This document shows positions 26,911 through 37,269 of a DNA stretch of 49,843 bases, piece after piece. Below the pieces are notes generated by a model. That model made no database searches. It saw only the letters and a program-made list of their open reading frames with translations, and was not told the DNA's origin. The stretch is from Bacteroidales bacterium. Its GTDB lineage: Bacteria > Bacteroidota > Bacteroidia > Bacteroidales > Bacteroidaceae. The DNA lies in the NCBI GenBank assembly GCA_030528885.1, contig JAUMXY010000021.1, positions 1 to 49,843 of the forward strand. The letters are read 5' to 3'. Position 1 is the first letter of the stretch. Each line of letters starts with the position of its first letter. A program made the position numbers and the translations under genes.

Positions 26911-28320
26911 CTAACGCAATTCACCCCTCGCCTTCTGCAATTGGGTATATGCAAGCAGCAACTGGCATCGCGCATGAACCAGATTGGCGTTGCATTGTTC
27001 CCACATCGACTGAACAGCCATGTAGTCGCTGAGCGTTTCAAAGCCCACCTCATATTGTTGTTTGGACAAACGGACATTTTCTGCAGCTTGCTCAAGAGCC
27101 TTCTTGCGCAGCTGCAGTTCGCTTTTTGCCTCCTCATAAACATTTTGGCATTGCAGCAGTTCAAGCTCCATCCGTTCATTCATCTCCTGCTGTTCAAGCA
27201 TCGCAATCTGATGAGCAGCACGAGCAGAACGCACCTTGTTCGAAGCGCCTCCAAACAAGTCAATAGGCAATTTGACAGCCACTCCGACAGCAGCAGCTCC
27301 ATTATTCGCTAATTTTCTTCCTTGCAGCTCTCCACCATCAAGATAGGTGTAAGACGCCATTACAGCCACATCGGGGAGACGCTCGCTCTTGGCTAATTTT
27401 ACATTTTGCCTCGCCATTTCCGTCTTGCTGCCAACGATAGCATATTCTGGACGTGAAGCAATAGAAGCGCCCAGCACCTCCTCCCCCACGTCTTGCCCAT
27501 CAGCCACCTCCATCGATTCAGGCATCTCCACCTCCACCTCGCTATCCAGCGGCATGCCAATGACGTGGCAAAGATTCATGATGGCAAGCTTATGACCATT
27601 CTCAGCCCTCTGAATCGAAAGCTCTGCCTCATTCAGCTTCACCTGCACCTTCAGCAAATCATTACGCGTGCTCATCCCCTGACGCAAAGCAGCTTCCACA
27701 TTCCTCTCCAGTTCCTTCAGCATATCTCTATAACTGTACGCAACATCAGCCAGCTCTTTCGCTCTGACTGCTTGGTAAAACGCCTCGTCCGTCTTGACCA
27801 ACACCTCCGATTCTGTCATACGCACATTTTCTCCTGCCATGTCCACACCCAGTTTCGCCATCTTGTAAGCAGCAGTTATCTTACCCCCTGTATAAAGAGG
27901 TTCCTCTACGGAGACATTCCCAATGAAAAGGTTCTTCATCTTCCATTCAATCTCTTGATCAGGAAAATCAGCATATTGATTCAACCGATACGTTCCATCC
28001 GCATTCATCGTCACATCAGGCACAAAAGTACCATCAGCAGCCAAGCTGTAAATAGGCAGCTTTCCCCCATCCAAGACGAGCGCTCCTTCAGCCAAGCTGT
28101 ACACATCCATCGCCATCAAGCTAATCTTAGGGAAATAATTAGCCTTATATGACTTTGCGTCGAACCTCGATTGCTCCAGCTTCACCTTAGCAGCCGAAAG
28201 CGTCCTGTTATGCTCCATCGCCCTTGCGCGACACTCCTCAACAGTTAGAGGTTGTGCCACGACAAACGCCCCTTGAGTCATCATGCACAATAGCACCATT
28301 GCAAAAACTCTCATATTCAT
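26911..28320 (-). CDS. TolC family outer-membrane efflux protein
   Basis: It is the outer-membrane channel of a tripartite efflux pump. A signal peptide (about 1-23, cut after VVAQ) is followed by LTVEECRARAMEHNRTLSAAK, a typical start of the first OEP repeat, and then two coiled-coil-rich repeats (for example NVEAALRQGMSTRNDLLKVQ and SKQQYEVGFETLSDYM). Its 469 residues are normal. The ATG overlaps the stop of the RND gene by 4 bases, so the two are translationally coupled. It is the last gene of the operon. Confidence 0.95.
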   Translation of the reverse strand: MNMRVFAMVLLCMMTQGAFVVAQPLTVEECRARAMEHNRTLSAAKVKLEQSRFDAKSYKANYFPKISLMAMDVYSLAEGALVLDGGKLPIYSLAADGTFVPDVTMNADGTYRLNQYADFPDQEIEWKMKNLFIGNVSVEEPLYTGGKITAAYKMAKLGVDMAGENVRMTESEVLVKTDEAFYQAVRAKELADVAYSYRDMLKELERNVEAALRQGMSTRNDLLKVQVKLNEAELSIQRAENGHKLAIMNLCHVIGMPLDSEVEVEMPESMEVADGQDVGEEVLGASIASRPEYAIVGSKTEMARQNVKLAKSERLPDVAVMASYTYLDGGELQGRKLANNGAAAVGVAVKLPIDLFGGASNKVRSARAAHQIAMLEQQEMNERMELELLQCQNVYEEAKSELQLRKKALEQAAENVRLSKQQYEVGFETLSDYMAVQSMWEQCNANLVHARCQLLLAYTQLQKARGELR

Positions 28321-31300
28321 TTCACCTTGAAAAATATAGAATAAAGTACTGGAATGAAAATCAGTGTAATCAGTGTACCAAAAAACAAACCTCCCATGAT
28401 GGTAACCGCCAGCGAGCCAAACATCGCATCAGACACCAATGGTATCATACCCAAAATCGTCGTGAGGCTGGCCATCATCACAGGTCGCAATCGCGACTTG
28501 GCACTATACAACAACGCTTCATGAGGAGGCTTTCCCTCCATGATTTCCAGATGAATCTCGTCCATCAGCACAATGCCATTCTTAATCATCATGCCAACCA
28601 ATCCCAGCACCCCTACTATTGCCACAAAGCCGAAAGGCTTTCCAGTTATCCATACAGCCAGAATCACACCCACCACCACAAGAGGGATGCAACAGAAGAT
28701 GATAGCAGGTTTCTTATAATCCCTGAAGAGCATAATCAGCACCAAAACCATCAAGACGATACAGATAGGGAATCCTCTGAAGAGATATTTCATCGACTGG
28801 TCGCTCGCCTTCTTTTCCCCACCCCATGAGAATGAATACCCCTCAGGCAGCTCCATCTTCTCAATTCCCTCTGCAATCGCCTGCCTTGCAGTCTCTGTGC
28901 CCACTCCGGAACATGGAGAGCATTGCAGGCGCTGCGTGCGCTCTCCATTATAGCGCACCACCACAGGCTCCTCCCATTCGATGTTGATGCCATGCGAAAT
29001 CTGCTTCAAAGGAATCGTCTGGATAATGTTCTCCACCACCTCCTCTCTCGTCACCTTGCCAGTCATCAGCTTCTGCACAGTGTTGCGATTCAGAAGATGC
29101 CTGACATTCGGCATCAAGCCAAAGATGCGCGCATTCTCCAAATCATCCACCTCCTCGCCCTTTTCGTCAGTACATTTCACATAAATGTTCTCAGCGTTGA
29201 TGCCATCATAGAACGTGCCAACAGGAACACCTCCTGTATATGCCATCATCGACATCGCTACATCAGCACGCGAAAGGCCGTTGTTCCTCGCTGTCGCTTG
29301 GTCATATTCCACCTTCAGCACAGGCACCTGCGGTTCCCAATCAGATGTAATCAGCTGCACCTTTCCCGTCGCCTCAGCTATTCCCCTCGCTTCGTCCACC
29401 AACCGATGCAGTACAGCAGGGTCAGGACCATGGAAGCACGCCTCGATAGGATACTTCTTAAACATCAGGTTATATCGTTTAAACTTCACATACGCATCAG
29501 GATAGCGTTCGCTCAGTTTCCTTTGCAATTCATCCATGTGCTCCACCAGCGCCTCGGGCGACGTGAAATCTATAATCAGTTCCCCATAAGCCAACGACGG
29601 CGTAGCCATCGAGCGCACCAGGTTATACCGCGAAGGCGTGCCGCCAACCGATGCCGTCACATGCACGATATACTCTTGCTCCCTCAGCCACTCGCCAATC
29701 TCCTCCAAGTCCTTCGCCGTCCTGGTCGAACTGTACCCCTCAGGCAGTTTATATTCCATGTAAAGCTGGTCATACTCCATATCAGGGAAGAAAGAGCGAT
29801 TGACAAACTTAAATCCCAAGCAACTAACCCCAAGTAGCAGCACAGCGCCCGTCACCACCAGCCACCTGTGCTTCAAGCCATAAGCCAACACCTTCTCCAG
29901 CACCTCATACGCCTTGCCCTTGTAGAGTTCCTTCCCCTCTTCGCTGTTGCCCTTCGCTTCCTTGCCCAGCATGCCATTACACATCACAGGCACATGAGTC
30001 AGCGCTAACACCCAGCTGAGCAGCAAGCTCACGGCTATGACGATAAACAAATCCCTCACATACACACCTGCCGTATCAGGGCTCATGAAAATCGGCAGAA
30101 ACGCCAGCACAGCTATCAGTGTCGCCCCCAGCAGGGGCATTGCCGTCTTCTCTCCTATCGCCGTCAGCGCCCCCATGCGAGGCCTTCCTTGCTTCATGTC
30201 CACCAGAATACCATCCACAATCACTATCGCGTTGTCCACCAGCATGCCCATAGCAAGCACGAAACTCGCAAGCGACACACGCTGCAAGGTGCCGTCAAAG
30301 CACTCCAGCACCAGAAACGAACCCATTACGATAACCACCAGACTGACGCCTATAATCAAGCCACTTCTCCATCCCATGAAAACAACCAGCAGAAGCACCA
30401 CTATAATCACAGACTCCAGCAAATTAATCAAAAACGTGTCCAACGCATCGCTCACCCTCTCTGGCTGATAAAACACCTTCCTGCATTCAATTCCTGCAGG
30501 GAACTTGCCCTCCATGTCCTGAATGCACTTCTCCACTTTCTTGCCCACCTTCAGAATGTCGAAATCAGCCGAACAGGCAATGCTGATACCCAACGCCTTG
30601 TCTCCATCGTGCGACATAGCATTCCTTGTCACATCCTCATACGTCTTCGTCACAATCGCGATGTCCTTCATTCGCAGTTGGTCATCATCATGCCCCTGAA
30701 TGAGCATATTCGAGATGTCCTCAACATTATCAAACTTATCATCCACAGCCACGCGGATACGGCTATCTCCATTGTTGTAATACCCAGCGTAACACGTCTT
30801 GTTCTGGTTGTTGAGTGTCTGAATCACCTCCACTGGCATCACGCCCAGATTCGCCATTTTATCCTCCCTCAACTCAATGTTGATACACCTGTCTCGCTTG
30901 CCATAAATATCCACGCGGCTCACCCCGTCCACATCACTCACCCTACGCTTAATCAGTTCAGCATAGTCATTCATCACCTTGTCGCTATAGCCATCGCCCG
31001 TCAGCGCATAGAACATGCCGTATACGTTACCAAAGTCGTCATGCACCTGAGATAGCGATGCCCCCTCAGGCAGCCGGCTCTGCACATTCGCCACCTTGCG
31101 CCTCAGCACGTCCCATTGCTGCTCAACCTCGTCGTCAGCCACCGTCGTCAGCAATTCGACAGTAATAATACTCAAATCGGCATAGCTCGACGACTGCACA
31201 TTGTTCAGCGTAGACATCTCCTCAATGCTCTTCTCCAGCAAGTCCGTCACCTCCAGCTCCACCTCATGGGCAGACGCACCAGGATAGGTAGTGACGACCA

Positions 31301-31439
31301 TCGCCTGCTTTACCTTGATTGCTGGGTCTTCCAGCTTAGACATTGAGTCATACGCCCAAATGCCGCCCAGCAGCAAAATCCACACAACAAAGTGTACAAG
31401 CTTGCTGTTATACAAAGCCCATTTACTCAAGTTCATCAT
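28317..31439 (-). CDS. RND family efflux pump permease (AcrB-type)
   Basis: It is a 1040-residue inner-membrane proton-driven exporter. TM1 (FVVWILLLGGIWAYDSM) is followed by the porter domain. The TM4 proton-relay segment contains ASFVLAMGMLVDNAIVIVDG, which shows the DN pair. The second half repeats the fold (VGVLGLVGMMIKNGIVLMDE). The RND layout of two large periplasmic loops is intact. The substrate is unknown. Sequence suggests the HAE1/multidrug branch rather than the heavy-metal branch. It lies between adaptor and TolC genes. Confidence 0.96.
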   Translation of the reverse strand: MMNLSKWALYNSKLVHFVVWILLLGGIWAYDSMSKLEDPAIKVKQAMVVTTYPGASAHEVELEVTDLLEKSIEEMSTLNNVQSSSYADLSIITVELLTTVADDEVEQQWDVLRRKVANVQSRLPEGASLSQVHDDFGNVYGMFYALTGDGYSDKVMNDYAELIKRRVSDVDGVSRVDIYGKRDRCINIELREDKMANLGVMPVEVIQTLNNQNKTCYAGYYNNGDSRIRVAVDDKFDNVEDISNMLIQGHDDDQLRMKDIAIVTKTYEDVTRNAMSHDGDKALGISIACSADFDILKVGKKVEKCIQDMEGKFPAGIECRKVFYQPERVSDALDTFLINLLESVIIVVLLLVVFMGWRSGLIIGVSLVVIVMGSFLVLECFDGTLQRVSLASFVLAMGMLVDNAIVIVDGILVDMKQGRPRMGALTAIGEKTAMPLLGATLIAVLAFLPIFMSPDTAGVYVRDLFIVIAVSLLLSWVLALTHVPVMCNGMLGKEAKGNSEEGKELYKGKAYEVLEKVLAYGLKHRWLVVTGAVLLLGVSCLGFKFVNRSFFPDMEYDQLYMEYKLPEGYSSTRTAKDLEEIGEWLREQEYIVHVTASVGGTPSRYNLVRSMATPSLAYGELIIDFTSPEALVEHMDELQRKLSERYPDAYVKFKRYNLMFKKYPIEACFHGPDPAVLHRLVDEARGIAEATGKVQLITSDWEPQVPVLKVEYDQATARNNGLSRADVAMSMMAYTGGVPVGTFYDGINAENIYVKCTDEKGEEVDDLENARIFGLMPNVRHLLNRNTVQKLMTGKVTREEVVENIIQTIPLKQISHGINIEWEEPVVVRYNGERTQRLQCSPCSGVGTETARQAIAEGIEKMELPEGYSFSWGGEKKASDQSMKYLFRGFPICIVLMVLVLIMLFRDYKKPAIIFCCIPLVVVGVILAVWITGKPFGFVAIVGVLGLVGMMIKNGIVLMDEIHLEIMEGKPPHEALLYSAKSRLRPVMMASLTTILGMIPLVSDAMFGSLAVTIMGGLFFGTLITLIFIPVLYSIFFKVK

Positions 31440-31545
31440 AAGCGCACATCTTTATAATTAATATATGAAAAACAAGGTTCGGCATCGCTTGGCACATTCA
31501 AAAAGAGATTTTGACCATCTTGACCTTGACCACCTTAACCTATTG

Positions 31546-32616
31546 TCAGAGCAAGCTGCCCACATTCGACTCAGCAGGTTTTTCCATCACCTTCACTCGC
31601 TGCCCGTCCTCCACATGGTGAACGCCAGCCGCCACCACCCGCTCGCCAGCCGTCAGCTCGGCAGCCACCACCATCGTGCCATCACGCTTGGCTGTATCCA
31701 CCTGCACAGCCCGCCTGTGTATAGTGCCTGTGTCTGACGAATAGACAAACACATAGCTCCTCCCTTGCTGGTGCAGCACAGCGCTCGCAGGGATGACAAA
31801 TCCTCTTTCCGCAGCCGCCTCTGCCAGCTCTGCATACACAATAGTCGTCATGCCTGGGGTAATCTTCGTCAAGTCCTGCCCGTCAGCAAATTTCAGCCTC
31901 ACACTATATAGCTGCGAAGCATTCGCTTCTTGACTCACCCTAGCCACGGACAGGGGGAACGACCTGTCTCTCATCGATTCGAAACGGCAATAATATCCTG
32001 ACAGCCTGTCCAAATCCATAAAGTCGGACGAGCTGACCTTGATTTCCACCTCCACGTCATCCCCCTCAAAGACACTGACAACAGCCATTCCTGCGCTCAC
32101 CGTCTCGCCCGGCTCATGAAACCTCGTCTGCACATATCCCGTCACGCTGCTGCGCAGCTTCGTGTCAGCCAGCTGATTCTCGCAGCTCGCCAGCTTCTGA
32201 GCCATCTGCTGCAAGCCATATCGTGCCTTGTCATAGTTGCTGGCCGTCACGTTGCCCTCAGCATAGAGCGCCATCACACGTTCAGCATCAGCTTTCACCT
32301 GCGCATATTCAGCCCTGGCCGCTTCCAGCTGAACCACATAGTCACGCTCATCCATCTCGGCCAGCACTTGCCCCTTTCTCACAAAGTCACCCTCCTTCAC
32401 CCACACTCGTTCAATTTGCCCAGCCACACGGAAAGAGTGATTCACCTCAGCAGCAGCCTTCGTCTTGCCAGTAAATGTCACAACGCCTGTCTGACTAGCA
32501 TTCTTCACCTCTGCCAGATAGACCGTAGGAACGGCATCAGCAGCAGCTTCCTTGCGTCCACACGACAGAACAGTCAAGCAAGAAAGCAGACAACCCATAT
32601 AAATAAAACGTTTCAT
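31546..32616 (-). CDS. RND efflux periplasmic adaptor, lipoprotein
   Basis: It links the RND pump to the TolC-type channel. The start is set at MKRFIYMGCLLS because a lipobox (VLSC, Cys about 19) follows at the right distance; the frame is open 8 codons further upstream. Segments include a barrel-sandwich half (SFRVAGQIERVWVKEGDFVRKGQVLAEMD), a short helical hairpin (about 95-130) and the second lipoyl half (SSVTGYVQTRFHEPGETVSAG). Its 356 residues are typical. A gap of 106 bases to the RND gene is unusually large for this operon and holds no clear signal. The divergent AraC-type gene probably controls it. Confidence 0.95.
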   Translation of the reverse strand: MKRFIYMGCLLSCLTVLSCGRKEAAADAVPTVYLAEVKNASQTGVVTFTGKTKAAAEVNHSFRVAGQIERVWVKEGDFVRKGQVLAEMDERDYVVQLEAARAEYAQVKADAERVMALYAEGNVTASNYDKARYGLQQMAQKLASCENQLADTKLRSSVTGYVQTRFHEPGETVSAGMAVVSVFEGDDVEVEIKVSSSDFMDLDRLSGYYCRFESMRDRSFPLSVARVSQEANASQLYSVRLKFADGQDLTKITPGMTTIVYAELAEAAAERGFVIPASAVLHQQGRSYVFVYSSDTGTIHRRAVQVDTAKRDGTMVVAAELTAGERVVAAGVHHVEDGQRVKVMEKPAESNVGSLL

Positions 32617-32675
32617 GAATTGATATTTTTTAATAGTCATGTGCTAACCAGCAAACACCTTGCTGACTGCGATTG

Positions 32676-32683
32676 CAAAATTA
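32676..32683 (-). promoter_or_regulatory. -7 box of the efflux operon
   Basis: TAATTTTG on the minus strand, 60 bases before the adaptor start. It is divergent from the regulator promoter, about 110 bases away. Confidence 0.5.
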
Positions 32684-32792
32684 CAGCATTATTTCCAAAC
32701 AAACGTGGTGGGTAAAAACGGTTTTTTGTCCCTTTTGTTCGTTTTATTTCTTAAAATAAGTTGAAAAAATTGGTCATTTCCATAAAATGCAC

Positions 32793-32800
32793 TTACTTTG
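32793..32800 (+). promoter_or_regulatory. -7 box of the AraC-type regulator gene
   Basis: TTACTTTG deviates at one consensus base but has TTGG exactly 19 bases upstream. It places transcription start at about 32806, which favours the ATG at 32818 over the upstream TTG. Confidence 0.5.
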
Positions 32801-32817
32801 TGAACAAAACAGTACCT

Positions 32818-33756
32818 ATGTCCGAGGAGAAAATAACCATCTATGAACTTGAGGGAGGCGAAGTAGACATCCTCAACGCAGAAACCGACAACGTGAAGCT
32901 CACAAAATCAGGCATTTTCCTGTGTAAGGATGGCGAGGTAAAGCTCACCATCGACGAAAAGGAATATCACCTCTACCCCAGCTCAATCGTTGTCTATTTC
33001 TCCTACAGCACCCTGCACATCAATTGGCACAGCAAAAACCTGCGTGGCACGCTCATTGGGGTTGACTTCGAAACCATACAGCCCATGCTCTACAACGTGG
33101 CCGATTTCAACGCCCTGTACACCATCAAGCAAATCCCCCACCAGATACTGCCAGCCGCCCAAGCTGCCATCATCAACGACTACATAAGTCTGCTCAAAAC
33201 AGCCATACAAAAAGAACGAGAAGAAACAGGGCACAAGGAGCAGCCAAGCGCAAGTCCTATAGCAGGCATCTGCAGCAAGCAGGTAGAACTGCTCAGCTAC
33301 GCGCTCACACTCGAAATCCTCCAGTGCTACGCCAAAGCCTTCGCCCAAAGCAAGACTTTCTCCAGAAAAGATGACATCCTGCAGCGCTTCATCACCAAGC
33401 TATACCAGCAATACAGGACAGAGCATCAGGTCACCTACTATTCAGGCCTACAATGCCTCGCCACACGCTATTTCAGCACCGTCATCAAAGAGAAGTCGGG
33501 CAAGACACCCAGCCAATGGATCACTACAGCCTTGCTTGTCGATGCACGCAACCTGCTCAAGGCAACCACACTGTCCATACATGACATATCAGACACGCTC
33601 AACTTCCCCAACCAGAGCTACTTTGGCAAGTGGTTCAAGCACCTCACAGGAGTCTCGCCTCTCGACTATCGCAATGGGAAGACCGCCAAGACACACGAAG
33701 ACAAAAACTTCACTGACATCATACAGCGAGGACTCGAACAAGCCACCAGTCTATAA
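32818..33756 (+). CDS. AraC family transcriptional regulator
   Basis: The start at MSEEKITIYELEGG (312 residues) is chosen from the promoter position; a TTG 19 codons upstream lies within the promoter. The N-terminal ~140 residues have an AraC cupin-like look. The C-terminal ~85 form the two-helix-turn-helix DNA-binding domain (SGLQCLATRYFSTVIKEKSG, then LSIHDISDTLNFPNQSYFGK and the FKHLTGVSPLDYR ending). It is divergent from the efflux operon, a frequent local-regulator arrangement. It could instead control the downstream lipoprotein and PL11 lyase genes on its own strand. Its ligand is unknown. Confidence 0.92.
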   Translation: MSEEKITIYELEGGEVDILNAETDNVKLTKSGIFLCKDGEVKLTIDEKEYHLYPSSIVVYFSYSTLHINWHSKNLRGTLIGVDFETIQPMLYNVADFNALYTIKQIPHQILPAAQAAIINDYISLLKTAIQKEREETGHKEQPSASPIAGICSKQVELLSYALTLEILQCYAKAFAQSKTFSRKDDILQRFITKLYQQYRTEHQVTYYSGLQCLATRYFSTVIKEKSGKTPSQWITTALLVDARNLLKATTLSIHDISDTLNFPNQSYFGKWFKHLTGVSPLDYRNGKTAKTHEDKNFTDIIQRGLEQATSL

Positions 33757-33796
33757 ACAAGAAATCAATTAAATAACAATAAAAAATTAAACAAAA

Positions 33797-34276
33797 ATGA
33801 AGAAAAATTTAGCGCTTATCACAGCTATCCTCTGCCTGGCTGCAGGATTCACAGCATGCGACGACACAGAAAACCACGCAGAAGCAACAACCACCTACTA
33901 TGTAGGCACAGACAGCATTTCCTATTCAGACCCGCTCAACGCAGAATACGACTCGCTCATCATCAATGCCTTCGACTCGCTTGGATTCACCTCCTACTAC
34001 TTTGAAGAGCACGCAGAAGTGGAGATGGGAGTCATCGCCAACGCCATCGCCATCTGCAACAGCAAGGCCGACAAGAAATACCTCAACAGCATGGCATCCC
34101 CTGTCACACTCCAGCAGGTAGCGACACAGCTCTACAAAGACAACACAGAGCTCTTCAATACAAAAGGCATCAACACGCCAGCCGACATCAACCTCAAACC
34201 CATGACCATCCACACCTTCCTTTGGTGCGACTCCTACAACAGCTATCTCAACAAGAAATCCGTACCCATAAACTAA
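33797..34276 (+). CDS. Small lipoprotein of unknown function
   Basis: A signal sequence with lipobox is clear (LAAGFTAC, Cys about 21), followed by a charged and polar chain of about 140 residues. The family is unknown to me. The mature protein has few cysteines, is acidic and contains ANAIAICNSKADKKYLNSMA. It lies 40 bases after the regulator gene and 16 bases before the PL11 gene, so it is likely co-transcribed. A surface role in substrate binding is possible but not shown. Confidence 0.75.
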   Translation: MKKNLALITAILCLAAGFTACDDTENHAEATTTYYVGTDSISYSDPLNAEYDSLIINAFDSLGFTSYYFEEHAEVEMGVIANAIAICNSKADKKYLNSMASPVTLQQVATQLYKDNTELFNTKGINTPADINLKPMTIHTFLWCDSYNSYLNKKSVPIN

Positions 34277-34292
34277 CACACACCTGCGCACC

Positions 34293-36155
34293 ATGAAATT
34301 GCGACACATCATAAGCGCCCTCTGCATCGCAGCAGCACACACAGCCACAGCACAGCCAAACTACGCACCCGACATACAAAGGGAGCAGCTCAATCGTGGA
34401 CTCATCTGCCTCAGAGACGCTGACAGCATCGCAATTTCATGGCGGCTTCTGCAATACGAAAAAGACTGGACGTTCAACATTTACATCAACAATAAGAAAC
34501 TCAACAGCAAACCATTAGCCAACTCCACCTTCTTCAAAACTCCATACACGGGAACAACTGCAGAAATCAAAGTCGTGCCACTCAGACAAGGCAAAGAACA
34601 GCCTGCAGAAAGCGCCACCTGCACCATCAATGCAGAAACACAGAACCACATCACCATCCCACTCGACAAGCCCAGCGATGCCACCACGCCCGACGGACGC
34701 ACCTATACCTATTCAGCCAACGATGCCAGCGTGGGTGATGTGGACGGAGACGGCACTTACGAAATCATCCTCAAGTGGGAGCCCTCAAACAGCCACGATA
34801 ACAGCCACGAAGGATACACGGGCAACGTCCTGTTCGACTGTTACACCTTCACAGGCACAAAACTCTGGCGCATCGACCTCGGCAAGAACATACGTGCAGG
34901 AGCACATTACACACCCTTCCTCGTCTACGATTTCGACGGCGACGGATGCGCTGAGCTCATTGTCAAGACAGCCGACGGGACCATTGACGGAACAGGCAAG
35001 CCCATAGGCGACCCCAACGCCAACTGGGTGACCGACACGACCATCAGCCAGCACATAGAAGGAAAACACAACGGGCGCCAGAGACGCATCGTAGGTAGGA
35101 TACTCGATGGGCCAGAATACCTTACTCTCTTCCAAGGCACAACAGGAAAAGCACTCGCCACCATACCCTACCAACCTCCACGAGGCAACCCTAGCGACTG
35201 GGGCGACAACTACGGAAACCGATGCGACCGCTACCTAGCAGCCGTAGCCTACCTCGACGGCAAGCGACCCAGCGCCGTCATGTGCCGAGGGTACTACACA
35301 CGCTCATGCCTCGCTGCATACGACTGGGACGGAACCCACCTCACTCAGCGATGGCTATTCGACTCTACCCACCACCCTGGCTATTCGGGACAAGGCAACC
35401 ATAACCTGCGCGTAGGCGATGTAGATGCCGACGGATGCGATGAAATCACCTATGGAGCCATGGCGGTCGACAACAACGGGCGCCCCCTCTACACCACACG
35501 TATGGGACACGGTGACGCCATCCACCAAATGGCCTTCTACCCCGACAGCGCCCAGCTGCAGATATGGAGCGTCTTCGAAAACAAGCGAGACGGCTCAGCC
35601 TTTCGCGATGCCAAGACAGGACGTATCATCTTCCAAATACACAGCCGACAAGACGTAGGCAGAGGCATGGCCGCCGACATCGACCCGACAACACCAGGAG
35701 TGGAAATGTGGTCAGCATCACAGCGAGGATACTATGATGTAAAAGGGCAACACCACCAGCCACACATCGCCCTGCCACAAAACAGCGCTGTCTGGTGGGA
35801 CGGAGATCTCCTGCGCGAGCTCCTCGACCGCAACGCCATCCTCAAGTACGACCACCTCAACCCTGCCGTCCATACCCTCGTCAACTTTCGCGCACAAGGT
35901 TGTTCTTTCAACAATGGAAGCAAGCAAAATCCGTGCCTCTCAGCCGACATCCTTGGCGACTGGCGCGAAGAGGTCATCCTTCGAAACCACGCAAGCACAC
36001 AACTGCACATCTACTCCACCACCATCCCAACCAGCCATCGCTTTACCGCCCTCATGCTCGACATTCCTTATCGCCTTAGCGTAGCCACCCAAAACGTCGG
36101 CTACAACCAACCACCACACCTCGGCTATTACCTGGGGAGTGGTATGAAAAAATAA
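34293..36155 (+). CDS. Rhamnogalacturonan lyase, PL11 family
   Basis: The 620-residue secreted protein has a signal peptide (about 1-20, ending ATAQ) and an N-terminal Ig-like domain. Calcium-binding-type loops recur through an eight-bladed propeller (DVDGDGTYEIIL, DFDGDGCAELIVK, DVDADGCDEITYG). Characteristic PL11 blocks are WGDNYGNRCDRYLAAVAYLDG and GQGNHNLRVGDVDADGCDE, and late LGDWREEVILR. It would cleave the rhamnogalacturonan I backbone of pectin, acting outside the cytoplasm. No SusCD pair or other pectin gene is nearby, so it is an isolated lyase rather than a full utilization locus. Confidence 0.93.
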   Translation: MKLRHIISALCIAAAHTATAQPNYAPDIQREQLNRGLICLRDADSIAISWRLLQYEKDWTFNIYINNKKLNSKPLANSTFFKTPYTGTTAEIKVVPLRQGKEQPAESATCTINAETQNHITIPLDKPSDATTPDGRTYTYSANDASVGDVDGDGTYEIILKWEPSNSHDNSHEGYTGNVLFDCYTFTGTKLWRIDLGKNIRAGAHYTPFLVYDFDGDGCAELIVKTADGTIDGTGKPIGDPNANWVTDTTISQHIEGKHNGRQRRIVGRILDGPEYLTLFQGTTGKALATIPYQPPRGNPSDWGDNYGNRCDRYLAAVAYLDGKRPSAVMCRGYYTRSCLAAYDWDGTHLTQRWLFDSTHHPGYSGQGNHNLRVGDVDADGCDEITYGAMAVDNNGRPLYTTRMGHGDAIHQMAFYPDSAQLQIWSVFENKRDGSAFRDAKTGRIIFQIHSRQDVGRGMAADIDPTTPGVEMWSASQRGYYDVKGQHHQPHIALPQNSAVWWDGDLLRELLDRNAILKYDHLNPAVHTLVNFRAQGCSFNNGSKQNPCLSADILGDWREEVILRNHASTQLHIYSTTIPTSHRFTALMLDIPYRLSVATQNVGYNQPPHLGYYLGSGMKK

Positions 36156-36613
36156 ACCCGATCTCCGGTCATTAACAATTGAGTTTGCAAGTTTTTAGGT
36201 TTGCGGAATTGGGGTAAATTGAGAATTGGGGGGTACGCTTTTTGTGCCCTTTACTCTCCAAAATTCCAAATCGTTGATACTCAGACATGCCGCCCGTGTC
36301 GGAAATAATAGGCACAGGGTGTTCGTGTTATTATGCGCACGGTGTCTGAAACCTTGTCTGCGCGGTGTGCGTTTGCAGCCGCTTGCCCAGCCCTCCTCAA
36401 AAAGAAAAGGGGCACAAGGTGAAAATGCCCTGTGCCTCCATGCTGAAGTGTCAGTGTCTGACAAGTGTCGTGGACGTTTGGAAAGGCGAGTTTGATATGA
36501 CAGAAACATATTAAATGGTTTCAAATGTGGCTTAACGTTCTTCATGGCAATCAATTAAATGCTATTTTCATCGAATTCATATCGAATATTGTGTTTATCT
36601 AACGAAAAAATGT
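36156..36613. other. Gene-free stretch between PL11 lyase and his operon
   Basis: I find no convincing gene. A small hairpin, GGCACA..TGTGCC, lies at 36411-36436, and similar GGCACAGG and GCACGG words recur around 36308-36345. A weak GGGTAC/GTGCCC hairpin lies near 36233-36254 and could act as a terminator for the lyase. Confidence 0.5.
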
Positions 36614-36621
36614 TAACTTTG
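36614..36621 (+). promoter_or_regulatory. -7 box of the his-lys transcript
   Basis: TAACTTTG followed by C. It lies 29 bases before the chosen hisH ATG and probably drives hisH through lysA. Confidence 0.6.
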
Positions 36622-36649
36622 CATCGTTTATGCGGTCATGTATAGCAAT

Positions 36650-37252
36650 ATGAAAGTAGCAATTATAAAATATAATGCGGGCAATATAGGTTCAGTAGTA
36701 AATGCGGTCAGGCGCTTAGGCATAGAGCCTGTAGTGACGGATGACGCGAAGGAGATTGGAGAAGCCGACAGGGTTATCTTCCCCGGACAGGGAGAGGCAA
36801 GGAGCACGATGGCTTACCTGAAGGAGCACGGGTTGGACCAGGTGATTGTGAACCTGAAGCAGCCTGTGCTGGGTATTTGCATTGGTATGCAGCTGCTGTG
36901 CAGGCATAGCGAAGAGTATGACACGGACTGTCTGGGGGTGTTTGATGTGGATGTGAAGAGGTTTGTGCCAAAGGTACATGAGGAAAAGGTGCCGCAGATG
37001 GGATGGAACACGGTGGAGCAAACGCGCTCTGCATTGTTTGACGGATTTGGCGAGAGGGAGTTTGTGTACTTCATCCATAGTTACTATGTGCCTCTATGCG
37101 ACCATACAGCTGCGGTGACGGACTACGTGCAGCCCTACTCTTCTGCACTGCACAAGGATAACTTCTATGCAACGCAGTTCCACCCGGAGAAGAGCGGAAG
37201 CGTAGGTGAGAGAATCTTGAAAAACTTTATAACCAAGGGAGGGGTTGAATAA
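36650..37252 (+). CDS. hisH: Imidazole glycerol phosphate synthase glutaminase subunit
   Basis: It supplies ammonia from glutamine to HisF in histidine synthesis. Cys77 in GICIGMQLL is the nucleophile, and the His-Glu pair lies in ATQFHPEKSG. The start is set at MKVAIIKYNAGN, where homologues begin; an ATG four codons earlier is possible. Length of 200 fits the family. It is first of four his genes; hisG, hisD, hisC and hisB are not in the window. Confidence 0.97.
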   Translation: MKVAIIKYNAGNIGSVVNAVRRLGIEPVVTDDAKEIGEADRVIFPGQGEARSTMAYLKEHGLDQVIVNLKQPVLGICIGMQLLCRHSEEYDTDCLGVFDVDVKRFVPKVHEEKVPQMGWNTVEQTRSALFDGFGEREFVYFIHSYYVPLCDHTAAVTDYVQPYSSALHKDNFYATQFHPEKSGSVGERILKNFITKGGVE

Positions 37253-37269
37253 CGCTCCCTAACGAAGAT

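Noticed and set aside
36195-36554. Frames of 89-119 codons on both strands before hisH
   Set aside because: No start context, Arg/Pro/Cys-rich composition and no recognisable domain.
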